From Antedon mediterranea (Eukaryota; Echinodermata; Crinoidea; Comatulida; Antedonidae): a DNA stretch of 60,000 nucleotides. How positions within the stretch are numbered: the stretch's first letter is position 1; every line of letters starts with the position of its first letter. The notes under the pieces were generated by a model that saw only the letters and a program-made list of their open reading frames with translations, did no database searches and had not been told where the DNA came from. Shown piece by piece: positions 1 to 10,908 of the stretch. The stretch covers positions 18,368,912 through 18,428,911 of the forward strand of contig NC_092675.1 in NCBI RefSeq assembly GCF_964355755.1. Reading direction: 5' to 3'. Made by a program: the position numbers and the translations under genes.

Positions 1-420
1 GATAAAATCATAAAAACATCATCATACATCAGTTAATTTAAAATTTTTAAATTCTTGTAATGTTGTGTAAAATTCATATAACTTTTACAATTTAGTTCAT
101 TCATACAGTGCTAAATTATAATATTATATATAGTCACCCCTAAAAATGTCAACAAATTTTGTATGGGGTGGGTTTACAGGTCAGTCACTTGTTTAAGTCA
201 AGATCCATTTTATTAAAAAAAAAAATTATATTAGTCATTGACAAAGAATGTTAATTTTGTAGTTTACTTCTTTTCTTCGTGTTGACATGAAAAAACATAA
301 AAAGAAAAAATTAAAAAGCAATTTTTGACACATGAACCCACATTCAGATGAATAGAAATAAACAGAACATGTGCGATAGCTATTGTTATACACATCCGCA
401 AATAAATACCATTTGAGGCT
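1..420. other. Intron 3' of the gelsolin-like first coding exon, unique AT-rich sequence
   Basis: This stretch lies downstream of the gelsolin exon on the minus strand, so it should be intronic. It is AT-rich with A-runs near 217-228 and 291-312. I see no exon-like reading frame and no further gelsolin-repeat sequence. Confidence 0.5.
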
Positions 421-1327
421 TAGAGAGCCATGAGGCTTAGAGATCTATTAGGCCTAGAGAGCCATGAGGCCTAGAGATCTATGAGGCTTAGAGATCCATG
501 AGGCTTTAGAGATCTATGAGGCTTAGAGATCCATGAGGCTTAGAGATCCATGAGGCCTAGAGATCCATGAGGCCTAGAGATCCATGAGGCCTAGAGAGCC
601 ATGAGGCCTAGAGAGCCATGAGGCCTAGAGAGCCATGAGGCCTAGAGAGCCATGAGGCCTAGAGAGCCATGAGGCCTAGAGATCTATGAGGCCTAGAGAT
701 CTATGAGGCCTAGAGATCTATGAGGCCTAGAGAGCCATGAGGCCTAGAGAGCCATGAGGCCTAGAGAGCCATGAGGCCTAGAGAGCCATGAGGCCTAGAG
801 AGCCATGAGGCCTAGAGAGCCATGAGGCCTAGAGAGCCATGAGGCTTAGAGCAGCCATGAGGCTTAGAGCAGCCATGAGGCTTAGAGCAGCCATGAGGCC
901 TAGAGAGCTATGAGACTTAGAGAGCTATGAGGCTTAGAGATCTATGAGGCTTAGAGAGCCATGAGGCCTAGAGAGCCATGAGGCCTAGAGAGCCATGAGG
1001 CCTAGAGAGCCATGAGGCCTAGAGAGCCATGAGGCCTAGAGAGCCATGAGGCTTAGAGAGCCATGAGGCTTAGAGATCTACTGTATGAGGCTTAGAGATC
1101 TATGAGGCCTAGAGATCTATGAGGCCTAGAGAGCCATGAGGCCTAGAGAGCCATGAGGCCTAGAGAGCCATGAGGCCTAGAGAGCCATGAGGCCTAGAGA
1201 GCCATGAGGCTTAGAGAGCCATGAGGCCTAGAGAGCCATGAGGCCTAGAGAGCCATGATGCTTAGAGAGCCATGAGACTTAGAGAGCCCTGAGACATAGA
1301 GAGCCATGAGGCCTAGAGAGCCATGAG
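412..1327. repeat. 17-bp minisatellite, about 54 copies
   Basis: Head-to-tail copies of a 17-bp unit (ATGAGGCCTAGAGAGCC) fill about 915 bp. Variants occur in runs: GAGAGCC, GAGATCT, GAGATCC, and an 18-bp form with GAGCAGCC near 848-898. Copies at the right edge diverge (ATGATGCTTAG, CTGAGACATAG). Runs of identical variants suggest local amplification and homogenisation. It lies inside the presumed intron downstream of the gelsolin-like first coding exon and contains no useful reading frame. Confidence 0.97.
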
Positions 1328-1344
1328 TTAATGTATAAAAGCAC

Positions 1345-1521
1345 TAAAGCGTCTTTCACACCTGTTCCGGCACGGTTCCGGTCAGGCACCAAAAAATCCA
1401 ATCGAATTAAATGTTTCGTTTTCATGCGGCTACGTGAATATCGATTGGCGCATAGCCGTGTGGAGCGTCGTGAAAACGAAACATTAATATTTAAACTGGA
1501 ACAGGTGTGACAGACCCTTAA
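1345..1521. mobile_element. 171-bp MITE with Harbinger-like TAA target duplication
   Basis: The element spans 1348-1518. Its ends are inverted repeats: left AGCGTCTTTCACACCTGTTC, and the right end reads AGGGTCTGTCACACCTGTTC on the opposite strand. It is flanked on both sides by TAA (1345-1347 and 1519-1521). A second internal inverted pair, AATGTTTCGTTTTCATG and CATGAAAACGAAACATT-like, makes most of it a foldback. A 3-bp TWA duplication is the mark of PIF/Harbinger transposition. There is no coding capacity, so it is a non-autonomous element. The superfamily call is inference from the TSD. Confidence 0.75.
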
Positions 1522-1589
1522 CAGCAGGACTGAACCCTAGGCTTTGGGATTGGACAACAAGCATTTTAACCACCAAGCTATATCTCCAC
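1522..1589 (-). mobile_element. tRNA-like sequence, probable tRNA-derived SINE head
   Basis: The minus strand reads like a degenerate tRNA. There is an A-box-like TATAGCTTGGTGGTTAA near the 5' end and a B-box-like GGTTCAGTCCTGC near the 3' end, spaced about as in a tRNA gene. The acceptor stem does not pair well, so a functional tRNA is unlikely. It starts only about 9 nt inside the intron, next to the gelsolin exon donor, and abuts the Harbinger-like MITE. The MITE may have inserted into the SINE body. Confidence 0.55.
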
Positions 1590-1598
1590 TATACGTAC

Positions 1599-1861
1599 AT
1601 AGGTGTTGAGAATAATATAAGAATCTCCATCAAAGAATGATCCATATTGATTCTTGTCCCAGTGTGTAACCTTAAATTTGACAATGCGCCAGATTTGTAG
1701 TCCAGTCTTCTCTCCGGCACCTTTCCAGGCTTCTTCTGTCAGGGCAGCCTCTTTTTTCACTTTCCTATCTTCATCACTCCCGACAAGAGCCATGTTGGAA
1801 TCTTTCCAGTCATATTCTTTGGCTTTTACTAATCCAGTCATGATGAAATACTTTTGTTATT
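1599..1861 (-). CDS. First coding exon of a gelsolin/severin-like actin-binding protein (partial gene)
   Basis: This exon begins at 1861 after a pyrimidine-rich acceptor ending TTTTTAG. It has about 20 nt of 5' UTR, starts at the ATG at 1841, and ends at the donor TAT|GTACGT (1598). The 81 encoded residues start MTGLVKAKEYDWKDSNMAL. They contain AWKGAGEKTGLQIWRI and a segment ending YGSFFDGDSYIILNTY, which is the opening of gelsolin repeat 1, the actin-monomer and calcium binding module of gelsolin, villin and severin. The family severs and caps actin filaments in the cytoplasm. The downstream exons lie to the left of the window, so it cannot be decided whether this is a 3-repeat severin type or a 6-repeat gelsolin type. 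The cassette around the ATG resembles the N-terminus of invertebrate severin-like proteins. The exon identity is firm and the paralogue is not. Confidence 0.88.
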
Positions 1862-1863
1862 CT

Positions 1864-4800
1864 AAAAAGAAAAAATGTACAGTATTTATGAATTAATTAA
1901 AATTATTGTGAATACATTACATATAATATGTGGTAAATGTCATCACAGTGTAACATGTACAGTAAGTAGATACTGCAGTATTAAAATAGTACAAAAATAT
2001 ATTTACACAAGTGGAAATTTAGGACAAATTAAATATTTATTAAGAAATTCCATGGAAAATCCATGTACAGTATGAGGGATCCCATATACAGGGAATGTAC
2101 GGAGGATCCCATGTATCGGGGATCACATTAAAGAAAAGTTTCTTCATGTCACAGTGTAAGATATCGTTAAAAAGCTGTATCTCTACTGTATACTGATCAA
2201 CTTTGAAGTCGACGAAATTATGTTAAATATTGTATAGATAACTTTGGATTAGCCTATTTGGAATCAAAGGCTTACATCCCAGGAATTGGGTACATAACTT
2301 AAATGATTTTCTTTGAATAATGCAAAAGAAAGCAAGCAAACTAAATAACAAAAAATACATTAGGATAATGTATTTGTACAGTCAACTGCAACTAATTTAA
2401 AATAAAATTTAAGTAATATCAATCAAGTTATTGCCACTGTGACAAACAAGCATTGAATGATAGTTAAGCTATTATAACTGACTAGATTTCTGGGTACTAA
2501 TCAAATACATGTATGTAGCTTTATACAGTACAGGAACTAGAAAGAGATATAAGCCTTTAATTGTGCGCCAGTGAACCAATAACAAAGAAGAGACTTGTAT
2601 TAGCATATCACAGACACTTTGCACAAAACAAAATGACCAAATAAGGTACTGAATTTACAAGGCAAAGTCCTACTGTGGAACTATTGGCTGCAATGTTCTG
2701 AATGGTTTTTACGTGGGCTAGTGAGTTTTAAAGTGGAAACTTTGTTTTTTAGCATTGAGTTGACAGTGGTCTTCTATGGCATGATAAACATGACGTCAAA
2801 CAGCATCAAGTATTATCCTGTAGTGGGCAGATATTTAACCAACATATCAATATAGTTACTGTTGTTTCTTATTTCCTATAGTTCTATATAATAATGGATT
2901 GATCACATTTGTTTTTACTGTAAAAATAGTTTGTTACTACTGTACTACTTTAAATACTAATGCATATTCTATGGCTAATATTTCATTTATTTATTAATAA
3001 TTTATTTGTTCAAAAAACATCTGTGGCTTCGAAAAAGTAAATGAAGCTATACTGTAGCTCGCAAGCCAGAAGTCGCAGAAATATAAAGAAATATTGTAAT
3101 TTGATAAAAATGTATATCATTTTCTGAATTCTGTAAATAGTGTAGTGCAGTTACAAAAATACCAAGTATAAGTAACACTACCTTAGAGATATTATATATA
3201 GCTAACTAGAATGTAATTAATACTAAAGTACATTTAAATCAAAACGCATGTAAAGATACAGTGGAGTGCAGTTTTTATAAAATTAATTACCTTTTTTTAT
3301 TAGTGAATACATAATTAACAGATAAAGTTTAAACAAACAAAAAAACGGACTATAAATATTTATAGGACATTGATAAGGATATTCTCTTGCCTTGCTTAAT
3401 ATAAAATAATAATAAATTATTTATCAATTTGGTATGAACGAATGCAATTGATAGTATATATGCAATTGATGTACAGATTAATGGGATTAACCAATTCCCA
3501 ACTGATATACACATTCCTTTTAACCTAATTAAATATTCAATAATTTAAAATTTGCTAACATAACAACGTCACTAAAGATTAAATATTCAATACTTACAAA
3601 CTGTAGTGTAGTTTACTTTACTAAATAATTTATTTATTATTGGATTCCATGTATAAAGCAACACCATATTATATTAAGAGTACAGGTGATGAAAACGCTT
3701 GTATAGATAATTATTGATTTAAGAAAGTGATATGTTATAAAGTGTTTATTTAACATTATTGTAGAATACTGTACGTGTACAGTACATACAGTACTACAGT
3801 ACTGTTAGACAATTGGTATGTGATATTGTGAATATCAAATGTGAATAATATATTATTATTATGATATATAATTAATATATAGTATTCCAGTTTTATGCTG
3901 AATTATATATTATTAAATTAGTCATTTCTCCTGCATTTATTATTGGTTGAAAGAACAAGAAGCGAAATCAATGACTGTTACCTCAACTGTCAATCAAAAA
4001 TCATTACTGTTGTGTGTTTAGCAACAAACTGCAGTAACCAGTTAAATGGCATTACAATATTTATTTGTCAGGTTATTTGAAAGGTGTAATATATACAGTT
4101 ACTATTCCAAAACAACTACAATACTTTGATTCAAGTCATTAGAGGAGGTGGTATGGACGGAGGATGTTCACATAAACAAACTGTATGAATCTAGGCGAGT
4201 CCTTCCCAGTCATTAAAAGGCAGAATCACACCCTTACACTAGACATTTGATTGGAGAGTAAATTTGTTTGACCCATTTTGATCATTTTTATAGGCTTGTG
4301 CTATATAGCTGTGTTTTTGAACAATTTCTAGTGTTTTTGTTTACAACCTTGGAATCTTTTATTCAGTATACAACAAAGCACCCTTTACTTTTTGATAGTT
4401 TTGTTAAAATTAGCAATTCTCCACAGATTGCAATGCTCTTGTTCACTGAACAATGCCAAGGATTCCTTTGGATCAGTGTCTTTAAACATCAAAACATTTC
4501 CAGCAATTTTAGGGTCAATCGAAAACAATTAATTGCAATCTGATTTATTTCCCAAAAGACATCCAGCGTCTGATTATTCAATCACATATTGTTAAAAAAC
4601 AGATGAAATATCACTCAATCTAGTAAAGTTTATATGCTACAGTAATGATATTTAGGATAGCAAATTGAAAAAATTGCCATCTGTTTTCAAAAATATTTTG
4701 TAAATTAAATAAAAAAAAAAAAAAATTAGCTTTGGAGTTATAAAAAAAAAAATTGGAGTAAATAATTTCCGAAAGGAAATCATATGATAAAGCTTGAAAA

Positions 4801-6410
4801 TGTTGACAATCAAGTGTCGAGGTCGTACAGTAGTGTAAAAAAATATAAAATGAACAACAGTATTCACATAAGTAGATATCATTACTAAAAAGTTCAAACT
4901 TGGTTCATTAATGCACATCTTTCAATAGGAGCATAATGTGACATACTTTATTAATGGAACTAGGTAAGATTCGAAAACAAAAAAAGTCTGTCAATGTACC
5001 AATTACATTATTCAATTTAGTCTACACACATTTTGTTTATATTACAGAGCTTTTGTTGATATCACTCATTTTTAAAAATCAATAAATTGAAGCAAATGTA
5101 TTTGTTTGCGCATTTGAACGTGGGGTGGGGGCTGAGATTTTAAAGATTATCTTGGGACGGCTTATTCAAATTCCAAAACAAACAACATGCATTTTGAGCT
5201 ACAATTGCAATATACAGTAATTTTATTAGCTCAAAATATCTTATTCAGGCATCCAATAGCTAATTGTGCCTATTGTATTAGTACATTTACAATAGTTTTA
5301 AGAATGGTAATAAAAATTTTAAAAAAATTTCTTGTAATATGATTTTTACTTTTTAGTAGAAATGTTAAAATAAAATAAAGTCTGTAAAACTTACCTGAAG
5401 AATAAATATAAAAGTATAAATTAAAGTCACAATATTTAAATAAATAAATGTTTAAAATCCTTGGATTATATACAGTAAAATTGCTATCTTTTGGCTGGGT
5501 GTGACTACACTACGGGAAATTATCAGACCGGCAAAAATGGCTGTTGAGCTACTACTAGTACTACTGTAGTTAGGAGTAAACCCTTATATGACCTAGACAT
5601 GTAGGGTTACGTGGGTGGCATATCACTGATTCATCACTTACTGATCACTTCCCTTTAGCTATTTAGAAATAATACTTTGATATTTTATCTGTAACACATC
5701 AGAATTACGAGGGCTTTTGGTATACAGTGTAAACCAATCATTTTTTTGCATGGTTAGCACTTTATTGGGTATAAAGGTGTACGTATTGCAATGATACAAT
5801 AATTATAATTGAAAACAGAAGAGCAGTATGGACAGATTACACATTGTTTTTATGTTGATAAAACAAAAATTTTGTATGTGCAATAGTACAGTAACTTAAC
5901 CGTTACAATTGGAGAAATTAAAGAAAAAAATAATCAAAATGCAGTAAATCAATGGTAAAACATACAGTACATACACTTTTACTGAACAGTGTATGTAAAA
6001 CTTGTTATTAAAATGTACTGTACTACAATGCAAAAGTCTAATTAATGCAAGATATACAGTACTGTATGTCAACTCTAAAAATTAATTGATAATTACTATA
6101 GCAACACAAAATCAGAAATGCCAATTTGAAAAAATTCAATAAATATAAAATGAGGCCATCACTTGACATTGCCATTTGCATATATTTATTTTATTTACCG
6201 AGTGCCTTATAAGTGGATGTTATATACTCATAGTAAAAGCTTATTGAGAGGTCTCCATTTACACAAGGCCGACTTTATTAACGTAAAATAATATACGCTA
6301 CCTGCAGTATACTTTATATTATACATTGGCATATATTACAGTGTTTTGTGCTGGTATTCATTGACAATATGTAATTAATAAATAATATGTAATTAAATTA
6401 AATACTACAG
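1864..6410. other. Presumed first intron of the gelsolin-like gene, no exons seen
   Basis: This is AT-rich sequence with no reading frame that resembles a protein family. It is full of TACAG/CTGTA words (for example the cluster at 3765-3812). One AG|GTAAGT motif lies on the gene's strand (5389-5397, with a pyrimidine tract before it). Otherwise I see only homopolymers and short inverted repeats. Confidence 0.5.
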
Positions 6411-6482
6411 TGGCAGATCCATAATTTTTTTTGGAAGTGGGGGGGGGGGGGGGGGGGCGGGGCGGGGCGGGGCGAAGGGGTG
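6411..6482. repeat. G-run with GGGGC repeats after a GGCAGATCC motif
   Basis: AGTGGCAGATCCATAATTT is followed by about 19 consecutive G and then GGGGC repeats with a final AAGGGG. The guanine tracts could form a quadruplex. The same motif order (GGCGGATCCAGGATTT then a G-run) recurs at 38933-38976, so this is probably the end of a dispersed transposon family and not random low complexity. Confidence 0.7.
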
Positions 6483-7872
6483 GTCATAAAAATTGTGAAA
6501 TAAAGTGTTGAGCTATATACCTAATTTACTATCTTTTGCATGATATCCGTTTTCAGACTCAATACACTTTGGATATCCATATTATCTAAGAGAAAACTAC
6601 TGTACAGAATTAACTGTAGATGATACTGTACAATACTAAAGAAAAAGTACCAACCAAGTCTCGATAGCTATTCAATAATTAGTAAATGTCTCATTCTATG
6701 TACACAACAAACATTTAATTTGGTCAAAAATCTAGAGCAATTTACAATTGTACAGTAGATAGCAAATGTATTAAGAGAGCCGCTGTACAGCACAATCCAA
6801 CACAAGCAGTCTTTATCAACAGAGTTGGAATTGACATACCACCCTACAGTACACAAATCTGTTATCATTATGTACAGTAATTAACCTTGTTTGCAGTATC
6901 TTGGGCGGATCAGTAGTACTATACCACCTTATCAAGCACTTCAATTGACCTACTGGTCACGTGTTATTGTCTGGTGCCAATATGGAGTTCTATAATCAGA
7001 GAGCAACAAATCCTCACACAATATGTAATGATGTACAGTAGACTATCATGTTTACTATGGTAACCACATACTGTAGGAAAAATTGGAATTGGAATTTATT
7101 TCCTCATTCTCCAGGTAAGAAGAAGTGGAAGATGACTATTAACAACATTTTTATTTAAAAAATTACACTATTATATTATACAACATTAAAGAAAGGGTAA
7201 AGCAAGATGCACATGATATGGCTCATCATAACTGTAACTGGGTACTGTCATAAGTAAAAACATTTTAAGTGCCTTGTGGGCCCAGCATAGTAAACACTTC
7301 AGATTTGCAGCTACAGTACTGTAATCAATGTACAGTACAATATCTTCTACAATGTTAGTTACAGTAAGGCTAACACAATGCCCAACAAGCTATAAAAACC
7401 TGGGAAGCTGTGAAACAACTACTGTAGCTTAATTGAACTAGAGTTTAGTGAAACTACTTAACAAGCCCAGAAAAACAAATTTAAGCTCTAATGCGATATT
7501 TTAAATATGATGATAGAGTAAAATTTTCACTGCATGAAGAATTTACCATCAATTACCAAATGGAACTGATAATGATTGCTCTATTACCTCCTCGTTCTGT
7601 ATTCAAATTTGTTAATGATGACCTTGATCAAATGTACATTATAATGGTAATAAAGGTAATTGTTCATTCATAACCATTTGTTGGATTGTAAAGATACGAT
7701 AAAGCAGTAGAGGCCCTTTTAGCCTTTTGTATGTCATTTACAGTATTTTTCTAGGAATAATAATGTAATACGTTCATACTAATGGCGGATCTAGAATTTA
7801 GAACGTAAAAGGACAAAAATACACAATATTATAAACTACACAAATCAAAAGTGGTTAGTAGCCTATAAGTGC

Positions 7873-7949
7873 TAGCTTACCTGGATAAACCGAAATTAGC
7901 CTATTCTCTCAGAGGAAATAGGCTAATGTCGGTTTATCCAGGTAAGCTA
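7873..7949. repeat. Near-perfect hairpin with 33-bp arms
   Basis: The left arm (7873-7905) and right arm (7917-7949) are reverse complements with one mismatch, separated by an 11-nt loop. The arms begin TAGCTTACCTGGATAAACCG. The pairing is more complete than usual for an animal microRNA precursor, so a young foldback element is the likelier reading. It lies in the presumed intron of the gelsolin-like gene. Confidence 0.85.
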
Positions 7950-8690
7950 CTGTAGGCACCAAATTTTTATAAAATTGAACTAATGTACAGTACAATTATT
8001 CAGCCTTGTGCTGAACTCCAGAACCTTTCTTACTGTATGTAGGAGGGTAAGTACTGAAAGGCAAAAAATAAAAGACTTTTAAATTCAGATCAGTATCCAC
8101 AAACTAATGCTAAAGAAATGCTCTACAAAAGTAAGTTCTGAATTTGTGAACTGTGTATACAGGAGGTAAGTGTTTTTGTACAGTACCTACAGTATGTGTG
8201 CAAGGTATCCGATACTTGCATGTAAAGAATGCTTACCTTATTAAGAAATAATTATTTAAAAAGTATTAAGTAAATAAGAATACAGTAGTAGTACACTAGC
8301 CATTATAAATAACAGCTACAGTAGGTATGTGCATTATTAGAAAAATATATAAAAAATAAAATTCATTCATTCATTTCAGATTATGGAGTGGCCATGTTGA
8401 AAAAACAGAAACCAATTCCACCATGAACATGTACTCAATGTTTAGGTCTGTGACTAGTACACACTACAACAGTCATCTACTGACTGTACTAACACTTGAA
8501 CATGCTTACTGTACCCCCTCACTCACTCAAGCCTAGCTAGCTGGAATGGCATGACACGTCTCTAATTAAATCATATACCGCATAGCGCGATAATCGCATG
8601 TATCTATGCCTCACACACGGCGTGGTCACGTAAAATCTGTACACTAATATTTATTATTTCGACAACATTAGTTTATGATTATTATCTGTA

Positions 8691-8880
8691 CCTTACCTTT
8701 GAAAAAAAAATTCTTGGCCGCACCCAAATACGCTGTATTACTGCCGCTGCCCGAGCAAAAGGTCGTTCGCTACAAAACGGAAGACAACTAGATGGGCGTG
8801 TCTGACAAACCACTTGATAGATTTTGCCGGTATATTCAGCCAATCAGATTCAAGTATCTGATAGGTTCAGTTATTACAAC
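8691..8880 (-). promoter_or_regulatory. Candidate promoter and non-coding first exon upstream of the gelsolin-like gene
   Basis: On the minus strand a locally GC-richer stretch ends in a strong donor, TTTCAAAG|GTAAGGTAC, with the exon boundary at 8697/8696. No long reading frame precedes it. About 150 bp upstream lies a CCAAT-type element, read on the plus strand as AGCCAATCAGA near 8838-8848. Because the coding exon at 1861 begins right after an acceptor and carries 5' UTR, an upstream non-coding exon must exist. This is the best donor I noticed between that exon and the 3' end of the next gene. The link between the two is inference. It would give a first intron of about 6.8 kb. Confidence 0.3.
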
Positions 8881-8949
8881 GTAAATAATAAATGAACAGG
8901 TAAATAGACAAATAATTTTGTTATAAATTGCACATATATCTCAATTAAC

Positions 8950-8959
8950 TTTATTTATT
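8950..8959 (-). terminator. Polyadenylation signals for the coiled-coil gene
   Basis: Two overlapping AATAAA hexamers on the minus strand (plus-strand TTTATTTATT) lie about 220 nt beyond the stop codon at 9176. The distance is typical for a 3' UTR. No cDNA evidence is available. Confidence 0.5.
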
Positions 8960-9175
8960 TAACCACGTAGGCTCAGATCAACACAAAATTTGTTCTCTCC
9001 AGGGACTCCAGTAACAAACAAAATAAAGTAAAAAACAGCAAGGCATAATTTTCATTATATTTTGGTTTTAATTGATATATTGGTGTCTTAAAACAGGTTC
9101 AGAGGCCTTAGATAAAGTTCAAACGAAGAGTGTACTAAACTTTTAGTTTGTCTTCTAATTTGTGAGAGGAGCATC

Positions 9176-9900
9176 TCAAAATAATTGTTTGATAACTCCA
9201 GGTAAAAATATAGCAAAAATACAGATATTCATGGGTATGAGGACAAACCAAATGATTGAATTCAGCCACTTATTGTGAGCATTGCGCTGAGAAAATAATG
9301 CATTTGTTGGACACTTCTGCATTATTTCCAATTCATCCTCATATTTTTCACAGGCTTTTTTGAGTGTTGAATGCAACCTCTTGAGGGCGGTACATCGCCG
9401 ATTTAAACTGGTTTTATTTACGCGATGTAGCTTCAGATCTCGTTTTAATTTTTGTACACGTAAATTCTGTTCCTTTAACGCCTCTATCTGTGCATGATAT
9501 ACGTTGTTTTTGCTGGATAGTTTTACATGATCTTCCTGTGCTTTCTCGACTAATGATTTCAAATTCATCTGTATTTTCTTCTTTACTATTAGTGTATCTT
9601 TTATGTTTTCTATTAATGTTTTTTCTTCTTCGATTCGACGCTCTTCTTCTTTAAAAATATCATCACATTTTTCATCGTTTTGTCTTTGTTTACAGGTTGA
9701 CGTTGACACATTTAAGCATTCCTTTCCACTATCCTGAAAATCATGAAAAAAGAACTTACGATCGGATTGTTGAAACTCATTTCTAAAAACTCTAGGCCTA
9801 GGTCTTTAACTATTTTTTAAATTATTAAAATTCTACATATTTATTAATATTAAATCGATAATAAATGACAGAATCAATGCAATGTTACCTCTTCCACCAT
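9176..9900 (-). CDS. Tail-anchored coiled-coil protein, two exons, function unknown
   Basis: Exon 1 codes MVEE (9900-9889) and ends at the donor GAG|GTAACA. Exon 2 starts at 9733 after TTTTCAG and runs to the stop at 9176. The phases match and the intron is 155 nt. The joined protein has 189 residues. Residues 25-150 are highly charged and heptad-rich, including KEEERRIEEEKTLIENI, which predicts a long coiled coil. A single hydrophobic segment of about 20 residues (WFVLIPMNICIFAIFLPGV) lies next to the C-terminus and is followed only by IKQLF. There is no signal peptide. This layout is that of a tail-anchored membrane protein with a cytosolic coiled coil. I do not recognise the family. A TMCO5-like protein is conceivable but I see no specific motif. 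Extra upstream 5' UTR exons are possible, since AG with a T-rich tract precedes the start at about 9919. Confidence 0.72.
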
Positions 9901-9919
9901 AACAATAAATTTTAAAATG

Positions 9920-10811
9920 ACTCGAGAAAACAAATAAATAAAGTAAAACATTACTTATCTCGCCCATGTAATAACTCTTCGGTTACTTGCATGGTGCTAA
10001 GAAACCCACTACAGATAAGAACGCGCATCGCGTACACGTTAATTACGTTCCCAAAGCAACTGTAGCTAAGTACGCAGTGAACCGTGTGAAATCAAAGATA
10101 TAGTATATAAGATCTTTGGTGAAAGTGATGATTATAGAGGGCGTACTTGATCATTCTTGATATTTACAAAATAAGGCTTCAGACGTCAGTCTTACTGCTG
10201 GTATCTTACAAATCTGTATCTCGTATAATCATTATAATCTATAGGAAACTCTGAGTCATCGTTGTGATGACGTAGGTTGGTTTAACCCGCAGTTATCGCA
10301 TTATTAAATTATAAGAAGGTATTATTGAAAACTATTAGACTTTCGGTCGTAAAATTGATTAGTAATCTCTAAACAATATAAAATATTATAAATGAGTAAT
10401 AATTCTTGATAAGTCATGAATAGATGATTGTTGATGTGCTGGTTCATACTCAGAGCGTAAAGGAAAACCAGGGAGATGTAAAATACACATCCAAACGGTC
10501 TTAATATATTATTACTTTTTTTAAATATTATTTTTATGTGAAGGGTACAGGAAGGATGTTCAAGATGTATAATTAGGCTGTCCTTGCGTGACAACTGTGT
10601 GACCTCTATTTCAAAAAAGTTGTAGACATTGCCGGAAAACTGTACGTACGTCTGTCAGTAAGTTTGGTGGTGATGCGCGACAGATGATCCTCACATCTAT
10701 GCCAATATATACTCGAAAGACATTATTTTAAACTCATTTGCATTAAATGTAAATAAATACACATACATTAAAACATAGAATTAACAGGGAGGTGTGTAAA
10801 ACGCCGAGAAT
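9920..10811. other. Upstream region of the coiled-coil gene, no further gene seen
   Basis: This should hold the promoter of the minus-strand coiled-coil gene. A short stretch with several CpG (about 10018-10040) lies 120-140 bp upstream of the start codon. I see no clear TATA box at a fixed distance and no coding sequence. Confidence 0.35.
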
Positions 10812-10908
10812 GCTCAGAACGACACTAGACCGTGTTTCCGTAGCCACAACCAAATATCGGTTAATTTTGATTGCGGAAACACGGCCATATAAATTTTTTG
10901 TTCTCAGC
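10812..10908. mobile_element. Short foldback element, probable MITE
   Basis: GCTCAGAAC and GACCGTGTTTCCG on the left (10812-10840) are mirrored by CGGAAACACGGCC and GTTCTCAGC on the right (10874-10908). The arms are about 30-35 nt and imperfect, with a middle of about 35 nt. No target duplication is clear. It is followed by a purine-rich A tract (10938-10990). Confidence 0.55.

Noticed and set aside
412-1327. CRISPR-like array
   Set aside because: The 17-bp units are contiguous with no spacers, and the genome is eukaryotic.
7100-7125. Strong CTCCAG|GTAAGA motif on the plus strand
   Set aside because: No plus-strand gene is present here. It serves as a caution against over-reading single splice-like motifs.
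7873-7949. MicroRNA precursor
   Set aside because: The pairing over 33 bp is too complete and lacks the usual bulges, so a foldback is likelier without small RNA data.
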